Under the pieces are notes generated by a model that saw only the letters and a program-made list of their open reading frames with translations, searched no databases and was not told the DNA's origin. Source: Elusimicrobiota bacterium (GTDB taxonomy: Bacteria > Elusimicrobiota > UBA8919). From it: 64,000 nt of DNA. Below, piece by piece: positions 15,946-28,200 of this stretch. The stretch lies in contig JAQUMH010000008.1 of NCBI GenBank assembly GCA_028718185.1, positions 61,509 through 125,508 of the forward strand. Reading direction: 5' to 3'. The translations under genes were made by a program, and so were the position numbers. Numbering within the stretch: position 1 is the stretch's first letter; every line of letters begins with the position of its first letter.

Positions 15946-18900
15946 ATCAATCATTATCTTAATAGCCATACTTTTTATAAGCATAACAAAGATTTATGCA
16001 GAAATTGATATTTTTGAAAAGTACACATTTTTAGGACAACCTGCAAATGACATTGAGCATTACAATTATTCCGAAGATAAAATTTATGCTCCTTCTGCCG
16101 GTGCTTATCAAATTGGTAATGGGAAAATGTTTGCAACCGTTGGAATGTTTAGTCCAATATGCACGCTTTCTTTTATATGTGGACCTGTTTACGATGAACC
16201 TTATTTAGGACAGGAGATTTTATATGTCTCAATCGGCGGAAAAACATTACAGTGGGAAAAACAACAAATATACCGTATTAAGGATGCAGATATTGTAGTC
16301 AGCCGCCTTAGCAATCAAACAGTAGAATTAACAGTGGTTGATTTTGTCCCCCCGGAATTACCTGTAATTTTTCGTATTATACAAATTACAAATAAAAGTT
16401 CTAATAAATTAACCAATATAGGACTGCAGTTTCATATCAGTAAATTGAATAAAAAAAAGAGCTGGAAATTTACAAAAAACTCAGAACCTGAAGTTCGCAT
16501 ACGGATTCCAAATAGAAAAAATATTAGATGGTACGGATTACAAACCATCGGACTCAAACCAAACGTAGGCAAAGGAAAGGTATCTTATACTATCGCTTCA
16601 ATACCAACGGAACAGACATGGCAAGGTTCGCATATAATCATTGCAGCAGACCAAGAGAAACAACTGCAACCAGTTTCAAAACAGATATCAGATAACAATA
16701 CCGATTTCCTCCAGCAAACATATGACCATTGGAAGAAATGGATAGATGATACTGCTGTACTTGAAATAAACGACCCTGTAATAAAACGTATTTTTGACGC
16801 TCAAACAATTTTTCTAAAAACGCAACAATCTAATGTAGGCGGCTCTTCTCCGATGGCTGGCTATAGTAATATTTGGGTACGAGATATGAATGGTCCTGTG
16901 AGGTTTTTCCTGAGAATCGGAAAATTTCAAGAAGCAAAAGAAAATTTAGACTGGTTTTATCAATTTACAGGTAGGACAAGCTTTTTACCAACATCTACAA
17001 GAGCAGCTTATTCATTGCCAAAATGGCCGTCTCAAATTGATTGGTCAACCTTAAGCATTGATTCAGCAGAATATCCTTCATGGATTGTACTTCAACATTA
17101 TTGGTATTACCAATACACTGGGGATTTGGAATATTTGAGACCGCGTTTTTATTATTTAAAACAGTGTTTGCTGGGTCAGCCTATTAGCAAGGAATATCTG
17201 CTCCCGTTTAATACTGATGAAGGATATTTTTGGGCATTGCAAAGTCGGTTATTTGACCAAATTCCGGTACATAACTTCTTGGGGTTACATTCTTATTCTC
17301 CTGACTCAGCTTTTACCTATGTTGCCGCTGAAGAAGCGTTATCCGAAATAGGAAAACAATTAGGATACAAAAAAGATTCTTTACAGTTACTTCAACAGGC
17401 AAAAGAAATAAGAGCAAAAAGCGAGCAAACTTACTGGCTAGAAGATTTAAAATATTATGCTCCTGCTTTATCGCCATCCGGAAAATTATACAATTTCCCT
17501 CATAGTACTATTTTACTCAATTCGATATGGTCTGGCTATTTATTGCCGGATGAACCTCATGCTAAACACAGTATTGAAGCAGTATTAAAATTCTTATCAA
17601 ATAAAAAAATGTATTTGAATACAAGTCCGGAACTACCATACTTTACAGGGATTACAATGGGATTGTTGTTATCCGATCTCGCACGGATGTCAGATAACCA
17701 GGCAGAATCAGCTTTACAAGCAATTAAAGATGCTTCATCGCCGGCCGGTGAATTTGGAGAATTTCATGATATGAACGGCAAACCGTGGAGTTTGCCATCC
17801 TGGGGTATAGGTACATATGGGAGAGCAAAACCATGGGACGGCGGGATAATTGCAGATGCAATTTTAGAATATCTGACTGGTATACAACCTGATGCAATTA
17901 ACAAAACCTTAACACTATCCCCTCAATTACCAAAAGGTGTTAATTCCATGCGTTTTGGACCGTTTAAAATGGGTAACAATCAGTATATTCTGTCTGTAAA
18001 AGAAGACCACATCGGGGAACGAATATATGAAATACAGCAAATTGCGGGGGAAACAACAAATATAAATTTAAAATTATGCTTACCGACAACTCAATACATT
18101 TTTATTTCAAACGATGGAAAAAATGCCATACAAGTGAAACCTACCGAAGTTTTATCTAATAAGTTAGAAACACAAAAAACGTGGATAGTTAAATCTGAAT
18201 ATCAGCCTTGTGAACCGGCAATCTCTCAACCAACATCATTTACCAATCCTCCACATATATCAATATTCTCTGGTTCAGATATAGTATGGGTTGCTGCCGG
18301 AGACGCAGAAAGTTATAATTGGCTTGTGCAATTTGGGACTACGACATTTATTGACATTGAAATGCCGCTATCACCGGAAGAGTTGGTTAATAGTTTTTAT
18401 GATGTCGAGAAAAAATTATCCAAAACACGTTTATTGATTTTTGGTCCGGGAGCATTCAGTATTGGTCCCACGACATGGAAAGGACAGGATTTTTGGAATA
18501 GCTCTGTTTTACGTAATTCTTTGACTGCTTTCTTAAAAGAAGGCGGAATTATTATTGTTATGTCGCCCCCGTCTGCACGCATGGGAACAGAAGTAAATTT
18601 ACCTTGGTTGAAATCATTTATTAACGGCAAATGGTCACATACTGGCAAATCCGGACATGCAATAGCAGTTAATCCTAAAAAAGTATATTCATCAAAAGAA
18701 CTAAAACCAGTATCCATTAATAAAGAAAAATCAGGTATAATAATAACTTGGAATTTAAACTCAAAAGAAAATTATATTATCAAAACAACGGGTTTATTAA
18801 AAGTGAAATATCAGTCAGGTTGGCAGGATGTTATAAAAAAGAAACAAGAACAAACATATACTGTATCTCCGGAATGGATACATGAAAACAAATTGATAGT

Positions 18901-19192
18901 TATGGTAACCGATTTGAATACTATTTTAATGCAACGGAAAACCAAGATAGTGCCATCGCTTGCGCAACGTCTCGGATTCCCACAAGACGTAATTATAGGT
19001 TCAGCATCCACGGGATTAAGACCTAGCGGGTCTTTTAAGTCACCTGTTTTAATCAAGAACCGCCCAAAAGACGCTGCTTTAATTTTCACTTCTACGGAAA
19101 AAGGTCTTTTTATTAAAACAACACTTAATCTTAAGGATTTGAAACCATTAATTATTTCTTTAATAAACGGTAATTATTTAAAAAATCAATAG
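15923..19192 (+). CDS. Secreted six-hairpin glycosidase-like protein
   Basis: A 1089-residue protein with a signal peptide (IILIAILFISITKIYA). An N-terminal beta-sandwich is followed by an (alpha/alpha)6 barrel with IWVRDMNGPVRFFL near residue 317, as in glucoamylase, GH63 and amylo-1,6-glucosidase families. GEFGEFHDMNGKPW near residue 610 holds likely acidic catalytic residues. A beta-sandwich follows the barrel. The last 320 residues include a Rossmann-like part (TRLLIFGPGAF, EGGIIIVMSPPSARM) resembling class I glutamine amidotransferase or ThuA folds. The start overlaps the upstream membrane gene. The substrate is unknown. Confidence 0.68.
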   Translation: MYFKKFNKSIIILIAILFISITKIYAEIDIFEKYTFLGQPANDIEHYNYSEDKIYAPSAGAYQIGNGKMFATVGMFSPICTLSFICGPVYDEPYLGQEILYVSIGGKTLQWEKQQIYRIKDADIVVSRLSNQTVELTVVDFVPPELPVIFRIIQITNKSSNKLTNIGLQFHISKLNKKKSWKFTKNSEPEVRIRIPNRKNIRWYGLQTIGLKPNVGKGKVSYTIASIPTEQTWQGSHIIIAADQEKQLQPVSKQISDNNTDFLQQTYDHWKKWIDDTAVLEINDPVIKRIFDAQTIFLKTQQSNVGGSSPMAGYSNIWVRDMNGPVRFFLRIGKFQEAKENLDWFYQFTGRTSFLPTSTRAAYSLPKWPSQIDWSTLSIDSAEYPSWIVLQHYWYYQYTGDLEYLRPRFYYLKQCLLGQPISKEYLLPFNTDEGYFWALQSRLFDQIPVHNFLGLHSYSPDSAFTYVAAEEALSEIGKQLGYKKDSLQLLQQAKEIRAKSEQTYWLEDLKYYAPALSPSGKLYNFPHSTILLNSIWSGYLLPDEPHAKHSIEAVLKFLSNKKMYLNTSPELPYFTGITMGLLLSDLARMSDNQAESALQAIKDASSPAGEFGEFHDMNGKPWSLPSWGIGTYGRAKPWDGGIIADAILEYLTGIQPDAINKTLTLSPQLPKGVNSMRFGPFKMGNNQYILSVKEDHIGERIYEIQQIAGETTNINLKLCLPTTQYIFISNDGKNAIQVKPTEVLSNKLETQKTWIVKSEYQPCEPAISQPTSFTNPPHISIFSGSDIVWVAAGDAESYNWLVQFGTTTFIDIEMPLSPEELVNSFYDVEKKLSKTRLLIFGPGAFSIGPTTWKGQDFWNSSVLRNSLTAFLKEGGIIIVMSPPSARMGTEVNLPWLKSFINGKWSHTGKSGHAIAVNPKKVYSSKELKPVSINKEKSGIIITWNLNSKENYIIKTTGLLKVKYQSGWQDVIKKKQEQTYTVSPEWIHENKLIVMVTDLNTILMQRKTKIVPSLAQRLGFPQDVIIGSASTGLRPSGSFKSPVLIKNRPKDAALIFTSTEKGLFIKTTLNLKDLKPLIISLINGNYLKNQ

Positions 19193-19203
19193 GAGGATAA
19201 AAT

Positions 19204-19782
19204 ATGCGTCAGAAAATGGCTGAAAAAATTCGCAGTATATTGTCATTATGGTCTTGGAAACATCAAATACCTTTGGAAAAAATAATTTTGAAATTTAAAC
19301 CTAGTATTGTTGTTTGGTTGTTAGATTATGTTATGGCAATCACTGGTTGGTTTATTTGTAGATTTACGGCTTCTTCTGTATCTCCATGGATAGCGAAACA
19401 AATTGCCGTTTTATTTAAGGGAACACGGCCGGAATGGTATCAAACAAATTTAACCCATATTTTGTATGCTGCCGGCTGGATTTTTATTTTGATTGCCGTT
19501 ATTTATAATTTGCGAATGCTAACTACGATATATTACTTAACTTCCGATGAATTGGTTATTTTTACAGGACTGATTCATAGGTTTGTAATTCACATTCCAC
19601 TAAAACAGATACGAACAGTGGTTTGTCGTTCAAGTTTATTGGGAAGGATTTTATTATATGGAACCATTTTGGTTGATGTCGATGGTTCTGTAGGATTGAT
19701 TTTTCTCGATAATGTCTCTTTACCACATCGCAAACTCAAAAATATCCTTATAGCAGCAAAACTTGTCAAAGACATAAAATAG
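19204..19782 (+). CDS. Bacterial PH-domain membrane protein
   Basis: A 192-residue protein with two hydrophobic segments (about 41-60 and 85-105) followed by a bacterial pleckstrin-homology domain. The domain begins TTIYYLTSDELVIFTGLIHR, continues HIPLKQIRTVVC and SLLGRILLYGTILVD, and matches the YdbS/YdbT (DUF304, bPH2) family. An AGGAGG site lies before the ATG. It is 11 bp after the glycosidase gene and probably in the same operon. The function of such proteins is mostly unknown; some protect the envelope. Confidence 0.75.
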   Translation: MRQKMAEKIRSILSLWSWKHQIPLEKIILKFKPSIVVWLLDYVMAITGWFICRFTASSVSPWIAKQIAVLFKGTRPEWYQTNLTHILYAAGWIFILIAVIYNLRMLTTIYYLTSDELVIFTGLIHRFVIHIPLKQIRTVVCRSSLLGRILLYGTILVDVDGSVGLIFLDNVSLPHRKLKNILIAAKLVKDIK

Positions 19783-19787
19783 CGGAA

Positions 19788-22124
19788 TCAGTTGCTACTA
19801 TTTTTAACCTTTACCTTAACCGTATCGTATTGTCCGCGGGTGTTCATTACGGTAATTATATGGTCGCCTTTACCTACGTTAAATAAGAGTTCCTCATCAA
19901 CAGAACCCAGGGCGAGTAATTTATCGTCCATAAACCAATAGACTTTTTCGGAAGAAGTTTCGCTTTGAACTTTAAATAATATTTTTTGAAATCCGGCAGA
20001 TAAAGAATCGCTTATACTGTAATAGCCGTTAGAAATAGGGCTTTTTATTTTCAGGCTGTTTCTGTTGTCCACTGCATAACAATTAGAATTATGGCGCGGA
20101 ATATTATCCGGTTTCTTTCCGTGTGTTCTTAAATAACTTGCAACATCGGGCGGCCAGATTTCAACTATCCGGGTTTTGTATTCGCCCGGTAATTCTTTCA
20201 TGCAATATCTGCAAACTTCCAAACCGTCAGATTTCCTGATAAAAATCTGGCGATGAACGGAACAGGTATAATTACTGCTTATCCCGGGGATATAACAATC
20301 TGTTACAGTATTTTTACAATAAGGTCCGGCTATTTCACCGCTTGTTGCACAAACTTTTCTTTCCTGTACATTTCCCGGTTTTTTAAACCAGGAATCACTG
20401 TATCTTGTTAGGTAATTGAATATTTCAATCACTACCGGTGCCGCTACTTTTATCCCTATAAGTTCGCTGGAACCCTTGCAATCAACATTCCCCAGCCATA
20501 CACCGGCTGTGTAATCGGGATTATATCCTACACACCATGCATCTCTTAACCCGAATGACGTACCCGTCTTAAACGCAATTCTTCCTCTTGTAGGGCTGAA
20601 TTCCCATGATTGCGGAAGGTCGGTCCTTTCAACTTTTGATAGCATTGTCGAAATAATAAAACAGGTCTCCGGTGACAGAAGCGGGAACCCTTTATTTATA
20701 GAAGTATCTTCCTGGAAAAATTTTAATTCTCTTAATCTTCCATCATTTGCAAGACAGCAGTAAAGTTTAACTAATTCTTCAAGAGTAACAGGGAAAGCCC
20801 CAAGGACTAATGATAAGCCCGTCTCCCTGCACTGCTTTTTTTCATCAACAATATGTGCTTTACAAAGAAAACCAGATAACCCGTCTTTTCCTAATTCATA
20901 CTCTAAATTTACGGCAGGTACATTCAGCGAGTTAATAAGTGCATCTTCGGCAGTAATAGGTCCTATGAACTTCTTATCAAAGTTAACCGGGTTGTAACCG
21001 TCGTAATTTCTTTCAATATCAAACACAATTTTTTGTGGAGTGATGATGCCTTTTTCAACGCCCACAGAATATAAAAATGGTTTAAGTGCAGACCCGGGAG
21101 AGCGTTTAATATTCGCACAATTTATCTGGCCGCCGTGTTTTAAATCGTTAAAATCACTTGAACCTACATAGGCAAGAACCTCCATTGTTTTATTATTAAC
21201 TAATATCATCGCGCTGTTGTAACAACCGTATTTTTGTAATCTGTTTACGGTTTTGCCGATTATATCCTCACAATACCTCTGTAATTGCATATTAATTGTA
21301 TACTGTTTAGTATATTTTGGACCTATTTGGGCTGTTCTAACTATAAGATTTGGGATTTGGTAAGGATTTTGAAATCTTTTTTTGGGAAGTTTTTCGGTCA
21401 TTGCCGTTTGTAGAACTTCGCGCGAGCTTTCAAGTTGTTCTCCGATACGGGCAAGAACTTTATTTCTTTGTACCATAGCATTTTTTAGGTATTTGTCTGG
21501 ACGGTATGTATTAGGTGATTTCGGGATGGCGATAAGCAGGGCGCTTTCGCTTAAGGTTAAGTTTTTCGCCGGTTTACCGAAATAAAGATATGATGCAGCA
21601 CCTACTCCTTCTATGTTCCCGCCCATTGGCACCATATTCAGATATATTGCAAGAAGTTCTTTTTTTGAATATTTTCTTTCCAGCTGTATTGCTCTTAAAA
21701 TCTCAATAATTTTGGATTTTAATGTCCTGGGTCTTTTTTCAGCCATTTTTACTATCTGCATTGTTACTGTTGAAGCACCTGAAATAATTTTCTTATGCCG
21801 TATATTTAGGACAAATGCTTTAAATAAAGATATGGGATTAAAACCATAATGTTTATAAAAAAACCGGTCTTCGTATAGCAAGAAACCATTTTTTAAATAT
21901 TCCGATATTTCTTCTGACTTCAGTTTGATTCTATATTTTTGTGAAGGCGAAAGTAATATTCTTAAAAGTTCCCCGTTATTTGCCAAATGGACGGTAGAAT
22001 AATCATTTTCAAGAATATCTGCGGGAAGGGGAAATATTACAAGTGAAGCAGAAATCAATAACAATAAAAAGAAATAGCAGGTTAATATTATTAATACCGG
22101 TTTAATTATTTTTTTTGGTTTCAT
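19788..22124 (-). CDS. pbpC: Penicillin-binding protein 1C
   Basis: A 778-residue bifunctional peptidoglycan synthase. An N-terminal anchor is followed by the GT51 transglycosylase with EDRFFYKHYGFNP (85-97, catalytic Glu) and GASTVTMQ (116-123). The transpeptidase follows with SPGSALK (active Ser345), the SLN motif in NSLNVPAVN and KTGTS (Lys519). The C-terminal BiPBP_C domain and a Cys-rich linker (CATSGEIAGPYC) are typical of PBP1C. It is the last gene of a minus-strand operon with the alpha-2-macroglobulin gene, the same pairing as yfhM-pbpC in Escherichia coli. Confidence 0.95.
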   Translation of the reverse strand: MKPKKIIKPVLIILTCYFFLLLLISASLVIFPLPADILENDYSTVHLANNGELLRILLSPSQKYRIKLKSEEISEYLKNGFLLYEDRFFYKHYGFNPISLFKAFVLNIRHKKIISGASTVTMQIVKMAEKRPRTLKSKIIEILRAIQLERKYSKKELLAIYLNMVPMGGNIEGVGAASYLYFGKPAKNLTLSESALLIAIPKSPNTYRPDKYLKNAMVQRNKVLARIGEQLESSREVLQTAMTEKLPKKRFQNPYQIPNLIVRTAQIGPKYTKQYTINMQLQRYCEDIIGKTVNRLQKYGCYNSAMILVNNKTMEVLAYVGSSDFNDLKHGGQINCANIKRSPGSALKPFLYSVGVEKGIITPQKIVFDIERNYDGYNPVNFDKKFIGPITAEDALINSLNVPAVNLEYELGKDGLSGFLCKAHIVDEKKQCRETGLSLVLGAFPVTLEELVKLYCCLANDGRLRELKFFQEDTSINKGFPLLSPETCFIISTMLSKVERTDLPQSWEFSPTRGRIAFKTGTSFGLRDAWCVGYNPDYTAGVWLGNVDCKGSSELIGIKVAAPVVIEIFNYLTRYSDSWFKKPGNVQERKVCATSGEIAGPYCKNTVTDCYIPGISSNYTCSVHRQIFIRKSDGLEVCRYCMKELPGEYKTRIVEIWPPDVASYLRTHGKKPDNIPRHNSNCYAVDNRNSLKIKSPISNGYYSISDSLSAGFQKILFKVQSETSSEKVYWFMDDKLLALGSVDEELLFNVGKGDHIITVMNTRGQYDTVKVKVKNSSN

Positions 22125-22202
22125 TTCTTTTCCAAAACATACTTAAATGATTCCACAGGTATTTTTTAAAGAGCACGTCACCCGCCATTGAAAAACAAAC
22201 AC

Positions 22203-25200
22203 TTAATTGTTCGGAACGATGACAAGATAATCTTTTTGATATTCTTCACCGTTTATATCAGGGTCGTACATCGCTTCTGCATAAATATTCGGGATTGTGA
22301 ACCTGCCGGGCGTAACCGCTCTTACGGTATATGAAAAAGTTTGTTTACCGGAAATTTCATCCGCAAAAATCAAAATTCTGTCATCTCTTATATCCTGGCA
22401 GGCAGGAGACAGGCTTAATTCCGGTTCAAAATCCAAATCGCCATGGGATTGAAGCCGTGAATTTTCTATTTCAAACCCTGCAGGTAGTAAATCTACTATT
22501 ACAAGGTTATGTACTGTTTCTTTCGGCTTAACCGACAGAGAAATGACGACAAGTTCGCCCTGCACGACATTTGAAAGATTTATTTCTTTGCCGCTTTTAT
22601 CGTAGTATTTCCTGTTTACTTCAAGCCCGTTAAAACTGTCTTTTTCACTTTTCTTCAAAGGTGTTCCTTCGGCGATGAAATGGTAATAACTGTCTTTTGC
22701 ACAAATATTTTTTAATGTTATATTTTTGCCGGACAGTGAATTATCGTTAACGGTATCTGTTTTGCCTTCAATAATTTTATACTGTGCCCCGTTTACCAGA
22801 ATTTGCGTCTGTATATCGTAATCAAGCGATTGAAACGCTTTACCTAATGATATAAATACCCAGGCATCTTCCTGTGTATTGCCAAAATGGCCGTTTTTCA
22901 TATTTTCACCCAGGTATCTTATAATATCATTTACTTTAGGTGATTGCGGGTCTGCTTGAGCGATTGCCGAAAGATACATCGCTGTATTTCTTATCGGGGA
23001 ATTAAAAGAACCGAACTGCTCGCGGTATAAAAATATACTTTTAAAATCCGGAACAAGTATCCTGCTCGCAGTATTCCTGTCCCCGATTTCGGAATAACTC
23101 AAAGAAAGCAAAGAGCGGTCAACCTCGTCCAAAGTTTTGATACGATTATTCAATAGAAATGACATTGACTCTCTATCCGGGCTCCGGGTTAGAGTTTTCA
23201 GATACAGCATATAAACATTTATTTCCTGGTCAACATTGAATTGTCTTCTATCAAGACGGCCCTCATTCTGCGGTACTACGTTTAACCTGTTGATAAATGA
23301 ATATATCCTGCCGATTACGGTCGGGTTAACTTTATAGCCCAGGCGGTTTGCTTCTATTAAAAAGTGGCTTGCATACAGGGAAAGCCACAAACTGTATGAA
23401 GAGCCGCCTTGCCACATTGTAAAGCTGCCGTCCGATAATTGAGCTTTTTCTAACTTTTTAATTCCTTCCTGGACATACATATCAACAGAATTAGCCTGTT
23501 TTGCAAACCTGCCTGTTGCAAGTCCGAGCTCCTTGAAATAAAGAAGCGGGAACATTTGCGAAGTTATCTGTTCCGTGCAACCGTAAGGATAACCGATAAG
23601 ATAATCCAGGCATCTTAAATACTGTATAAGCGGGTTTGATGAAAATGTAAGCCGCAGACGTTGGCCATAACTGATAAAATCAGCCGGAACTTTTATTTCG
23701 GTATTTTGTCCGGGCTTCAATTTTCCCTGCTTGACAACTGTCTCAAGGTGAGCAAACGGTCTGACGCTCAATTCTGTTTCATAATTGGCAGAGCAATCTG
23801 CTCCGGTTGTGGTTACTGAAAATTTTGCAAGCCCTGCATTATTTTTAGCACGGGCCATAAATACGATTTTCTTTTCTTGTTTGTTGTTCAAAAAAACCGT
23901 ATTTTCACTTCCTGCCGTTAGTTCAACAGGTCCTTCTGCTTTTATTGTTGTTTTGAAATTTCCTGATTTACCTGTCTTGTTATATATCTGGATGGGAATC
24001 TGGAACTGGTCCGAAGGTGCTATAAATCTCGGGAAATTAGCAAGTAAAACTATAGAGTCGGCAACCGTAATATTTTTATCAGAAGAACAGTACTTGTTTC
24101 CGTTCACAGCCATTACCATTACCCTGACTTCACCGTTGAAGCCCTTTGTCACAAAATGATGCTTTACTTCGCCGTTTTCATCCGGGGTCAGTATCCCTGA
24201 ATATTCGGCAAATGATTTCGGTTTTTTTGCTACAATGGGATTCAAGTGTCTCCTTGAGAATTCTACACCATCGCCGCCAACCGCTAATTTGTTCGCTTTT
24301 ACATCCGGAAGAATCATGTCAAATAAGGAATATGATTGTGTCGTAAGCGACTTTTTCCTGTAAAAATATTCCAATGGGTCGGGTGTTTTGAAATTGGTAA
24401 TCTGGAGAATACCCTGGTCAACAGCTGCCAGGACAACGTTAGTTTTTCCCGGCTCGCCGGAGACTTTTATTTTTACGTCTATGCCGTCTTTTGATTCAAC
24501 TTCAGTTTTACAATCCCAGTCAAGCGTTATTGTTTTGGATACTTTGCTGATATTCAGCGGAATAATGCCAAAAGAAACCATGGGTAATGTCTTATTTTTT
24601 TCATCGGGTGTTCTTACAAGTAAGCCGACAATATAAACATTCGGCAGATATTCTACATTGACCGGTATTGAAACTTGTGCCTTGTTATCCGTAATATTTA
24701 CAATTTGCGTGTAAAGTACTTTTTCTCTTTCAACAGTTAAGAAAAGTTTGCCGTTAAAAGGTGCACGAATATTTACAACTGCCTGTTCGCCGGTATTATA
24801 TGTTGCTTTATCAACACTGATATCCAGTTTCTCCGGCGTCTCCATACCCCATGCCTGATATCCTGTTCCAACTACATTTACCGAAAAACCGGTACACATA
24901 CTGTCTTCATTACCTATATAAATATAATACTCACCCACTACATCCGGAGTGAATGAGAAACTTCCCTTACCATCGATATCAACGACTTTTTGCAAAACCA
25001 CCTCTTCATATGTGGAACTCTGATACTCGCCCCGCCCCCAACTACTGAAACGGAAAATAGAATACCACAATTTACGTTTGACTAAAATCTGTATGTTTTT
25101 TAAATTCTGTAATTTTCCGGAAGAATCAATCGCCACATAGTCAACTTTTATATCTTCCTTTACTAAATGGACCGGTTTCTTTTCCGTTTTTGCACCGAGA

Positions 25201-28200
25201 TAATAAGGATAACTATTTACCGGGACCTGTATTGCAGCACTCACTGGACGGCCGCCGGAATCGAATACCTCAGTATAGATATAAGCGGTTAATGCCGAGG
25301 GAGGTCTTATAGGTGGGACCTCTATTTCATATTTTTTAGTCCCATTTTCGTCTAAATTTGATTCGCCCAATTTCTGTGTTTCTTCGGTAAATCGCCTGGA
25401 ATTATCAGAAAATATATAGCCGGTAAAAGATGCGTGGGAAAACACGCGGGGAATAAACCGTACAGAAGTTACAAGTTTATTGCCAGGTGCAGGAGGACCG
25501 AACATTTGTTTACCAAAAACAGAAAACACCAGCATTGCACCGGATTCAATAGCTGTTTTATCCGGAACAATTTCTACTTTTAGTTTATCCGGTAGAAATT
25601 CTTCAACTTTGAATGAGGTTGAACCGATAGATTCGTTCTTATCAATCCGGAAAAGGTTTGCTGAATAATGACCTGTTAGTGCAGAAACCGGGAATTCAAC
25701 TTCAAACGAAACCATACCGTTTTGATTCCATCGCTTTTCAATACGGTTAAATTCTGAACCTTGGGGATCAGTTACAATCAGGCGGACCGGCAATTCCGGC
25801 GGGGTTGAAAAATCCTTGTTTCTTACAATAGCTGTAATATATGCTTTTTCTCCGGGTCTGTAAAGATCCCGTTCAGGTGTAACAAACGCCTCCATTCCTT
25901 CCTTCGTATAAGGTTCGCCTGCAATCTGGAATTGATGCTGGTTCATTTGTGTATCGTCAAATTTCATAAATGACCAGTCATCGCCTTTTTCAACAATAAT
26001 AAAATACGGGTAAAAACCATTTGGATTCTTTGACCAGTTTTCAAAGACAACTTTACCGCTCTCGGAAGTCCGTTTTTCTTCCATAACCTGATTTGTACTG
26101 CTTATAAGTTGAAGTTTAGCATCAATTATCGGTTTGAGATTTTTGATTGATAAAACGTAGACTATCAAATCATCACCCGATCGCTTTGCGATGATTCCCA
26201 AATCAGTGCACAAAAACCATCTGGTATCTCTGTTCCAGTAATTTTTAGTGTCATTAATATCTATCTTAAAAAATCCCTTATAAGGAGCGTTATGGAGTTT
26301 TCTTAAATTTATGTATTGAGTGACCTCTTCATTTATCATTCCGCCTTCAACAGCATAACTCCCGGAATAAACATGAGTTGACATAGGTGTATAATATTCA
26401 TTGTTCAAAAATTGAATCAGGTTATTGCGGAATATTTTCTGGACGGATACATTTACATGGTCAAGATTTATCGTTTTGACTTCAATGTTCATTTCACCGT
26501 CTAAAGGCAGGATCTTCCCTTCATGAGAAAATTTTGCACTTGAAGGCAAATCACTTATTGTAATATATTCTTTGCTTGTTTTAGCAAGAATTTCACCTGT
26601 TTTTGAGATTGCACCTGCTGAAACCTCTATTTTATAGCCAACATTCGGTTTGAAATCACCTTTCAGTACCGCGTAACAATATTCCGTTTCAATATTATAA
26701 GTTACTGGCGGGCTTACAGAAATACTTTTTTCTATCTGCTGTTTTGAAACAGGCATATTGAAAAGAACGGTAATAAACGTATTCCCCGGCTCATGCCAGA
26801 GTTTAATTTGTGAAACGTTGAATTTTTCTTTCTCGGGAAGTTTCATGTTTCGAATAAAATCTTCTTCTATAGGTACGGTGCCGCCGGTACAGGAGAGGCC
26901 TTTTTCAATTACGAGTTTAACTTCCTGTTCTTTATCTTCTCTTTGAATAATTCCTGTTTTGAAATAAAACCGGGTTTGAAGATTGGATTTTTCAAGTTCA
27001 AATGTTACAGGTTTTGAATCCTGGAAAAATTTCATTTTTGTTATCAAAGTTTCCATATTTACGGGATAATTAAAATTAATCTCTCCCATTACCTGTTTCT
27101 CGACATTTTTTGCTAAATCATATAAATAAAACAGATTAACATTTGTTACTTTAAACATTTCAGTATTAAATTTTATTTTCTTTCCTGATTGTACCCGTTT
27201 CATCTTTAACGATTGAAGATTTTTTGAATCCAGCCGGACATCATACTTTGTTGAAGGTTTTAACGGCTCGCGTGGAACAAAAACGATAGTTCTGTCACTT
27301 TCTACATTATAATCTCCGGTTATGGGAGGTTCTATGATAAAACAGTTTAACTGGCTTAAATCGTCTATTTTTGGTTTAATAGCATCAGAAAAAGTAACTC
27401 TGATAATACTTTTTTGCGGTATTTGCCCTTCAGGAGAAAATTCTGTTACAGTTACTACATAGCGTTCATATATTTTTATTCCTAACCATCTTCCCAACAA
27501 TATTAAAGCAATAATAACTGCAACTTTAATTATTGGTTTTATATACAATTTCAATTTTGATGTTGTTCGGACAGTCAATTTTACAATACCTTTACCAATT
27601 AAGTCGACATTTTTGCCTACAAATAATGCTGTTTTAAATAGTATTCCTTTTTTCTCAGTTTGATTTTTTGGAGATTTGGTAAAAACGCTTAAAAGAGATA
27701 GTTTTATTTCTTCCAGGTAAATATGTATCCAGCAGGAAGTAAATAAAATCCAGGAAATATTTGTAAAACCTGAATTTAGTGCACGGGTAAATGACTGTAA
27801 AAATGTGTATAAGCTGAGTAATGCTGATGCGCCAAATTTGGACGCCGCTTTCATGGCGAATAATGTTGTTATTGAATTGGGTCCAAATATTTTAATCCAA
27901 ATAGACATAATCCAATTGGCTAAAATACGATTTATTGGTATGATATTACATAAACAATAACTTAGGAAAAATATGGCTATTCCTTTTAAATATTCTGCTT
28001 GCTTGGTGTAATTATTTTTTCGCAAGTAAGCAGATATTACAGGAATAATAATTGCAATAGCTATCCAGTGTGTGTTAAAAAACTGTACAAACTGGTATGT
28101 AATATTTGGATACAAAATATGAGATAAATAAACAAGCGCGGATAAGCTTAAAATCAAAAAAACTGCGGGTTTCTTAAAAATACGCAAAACCGGGAGTCCC

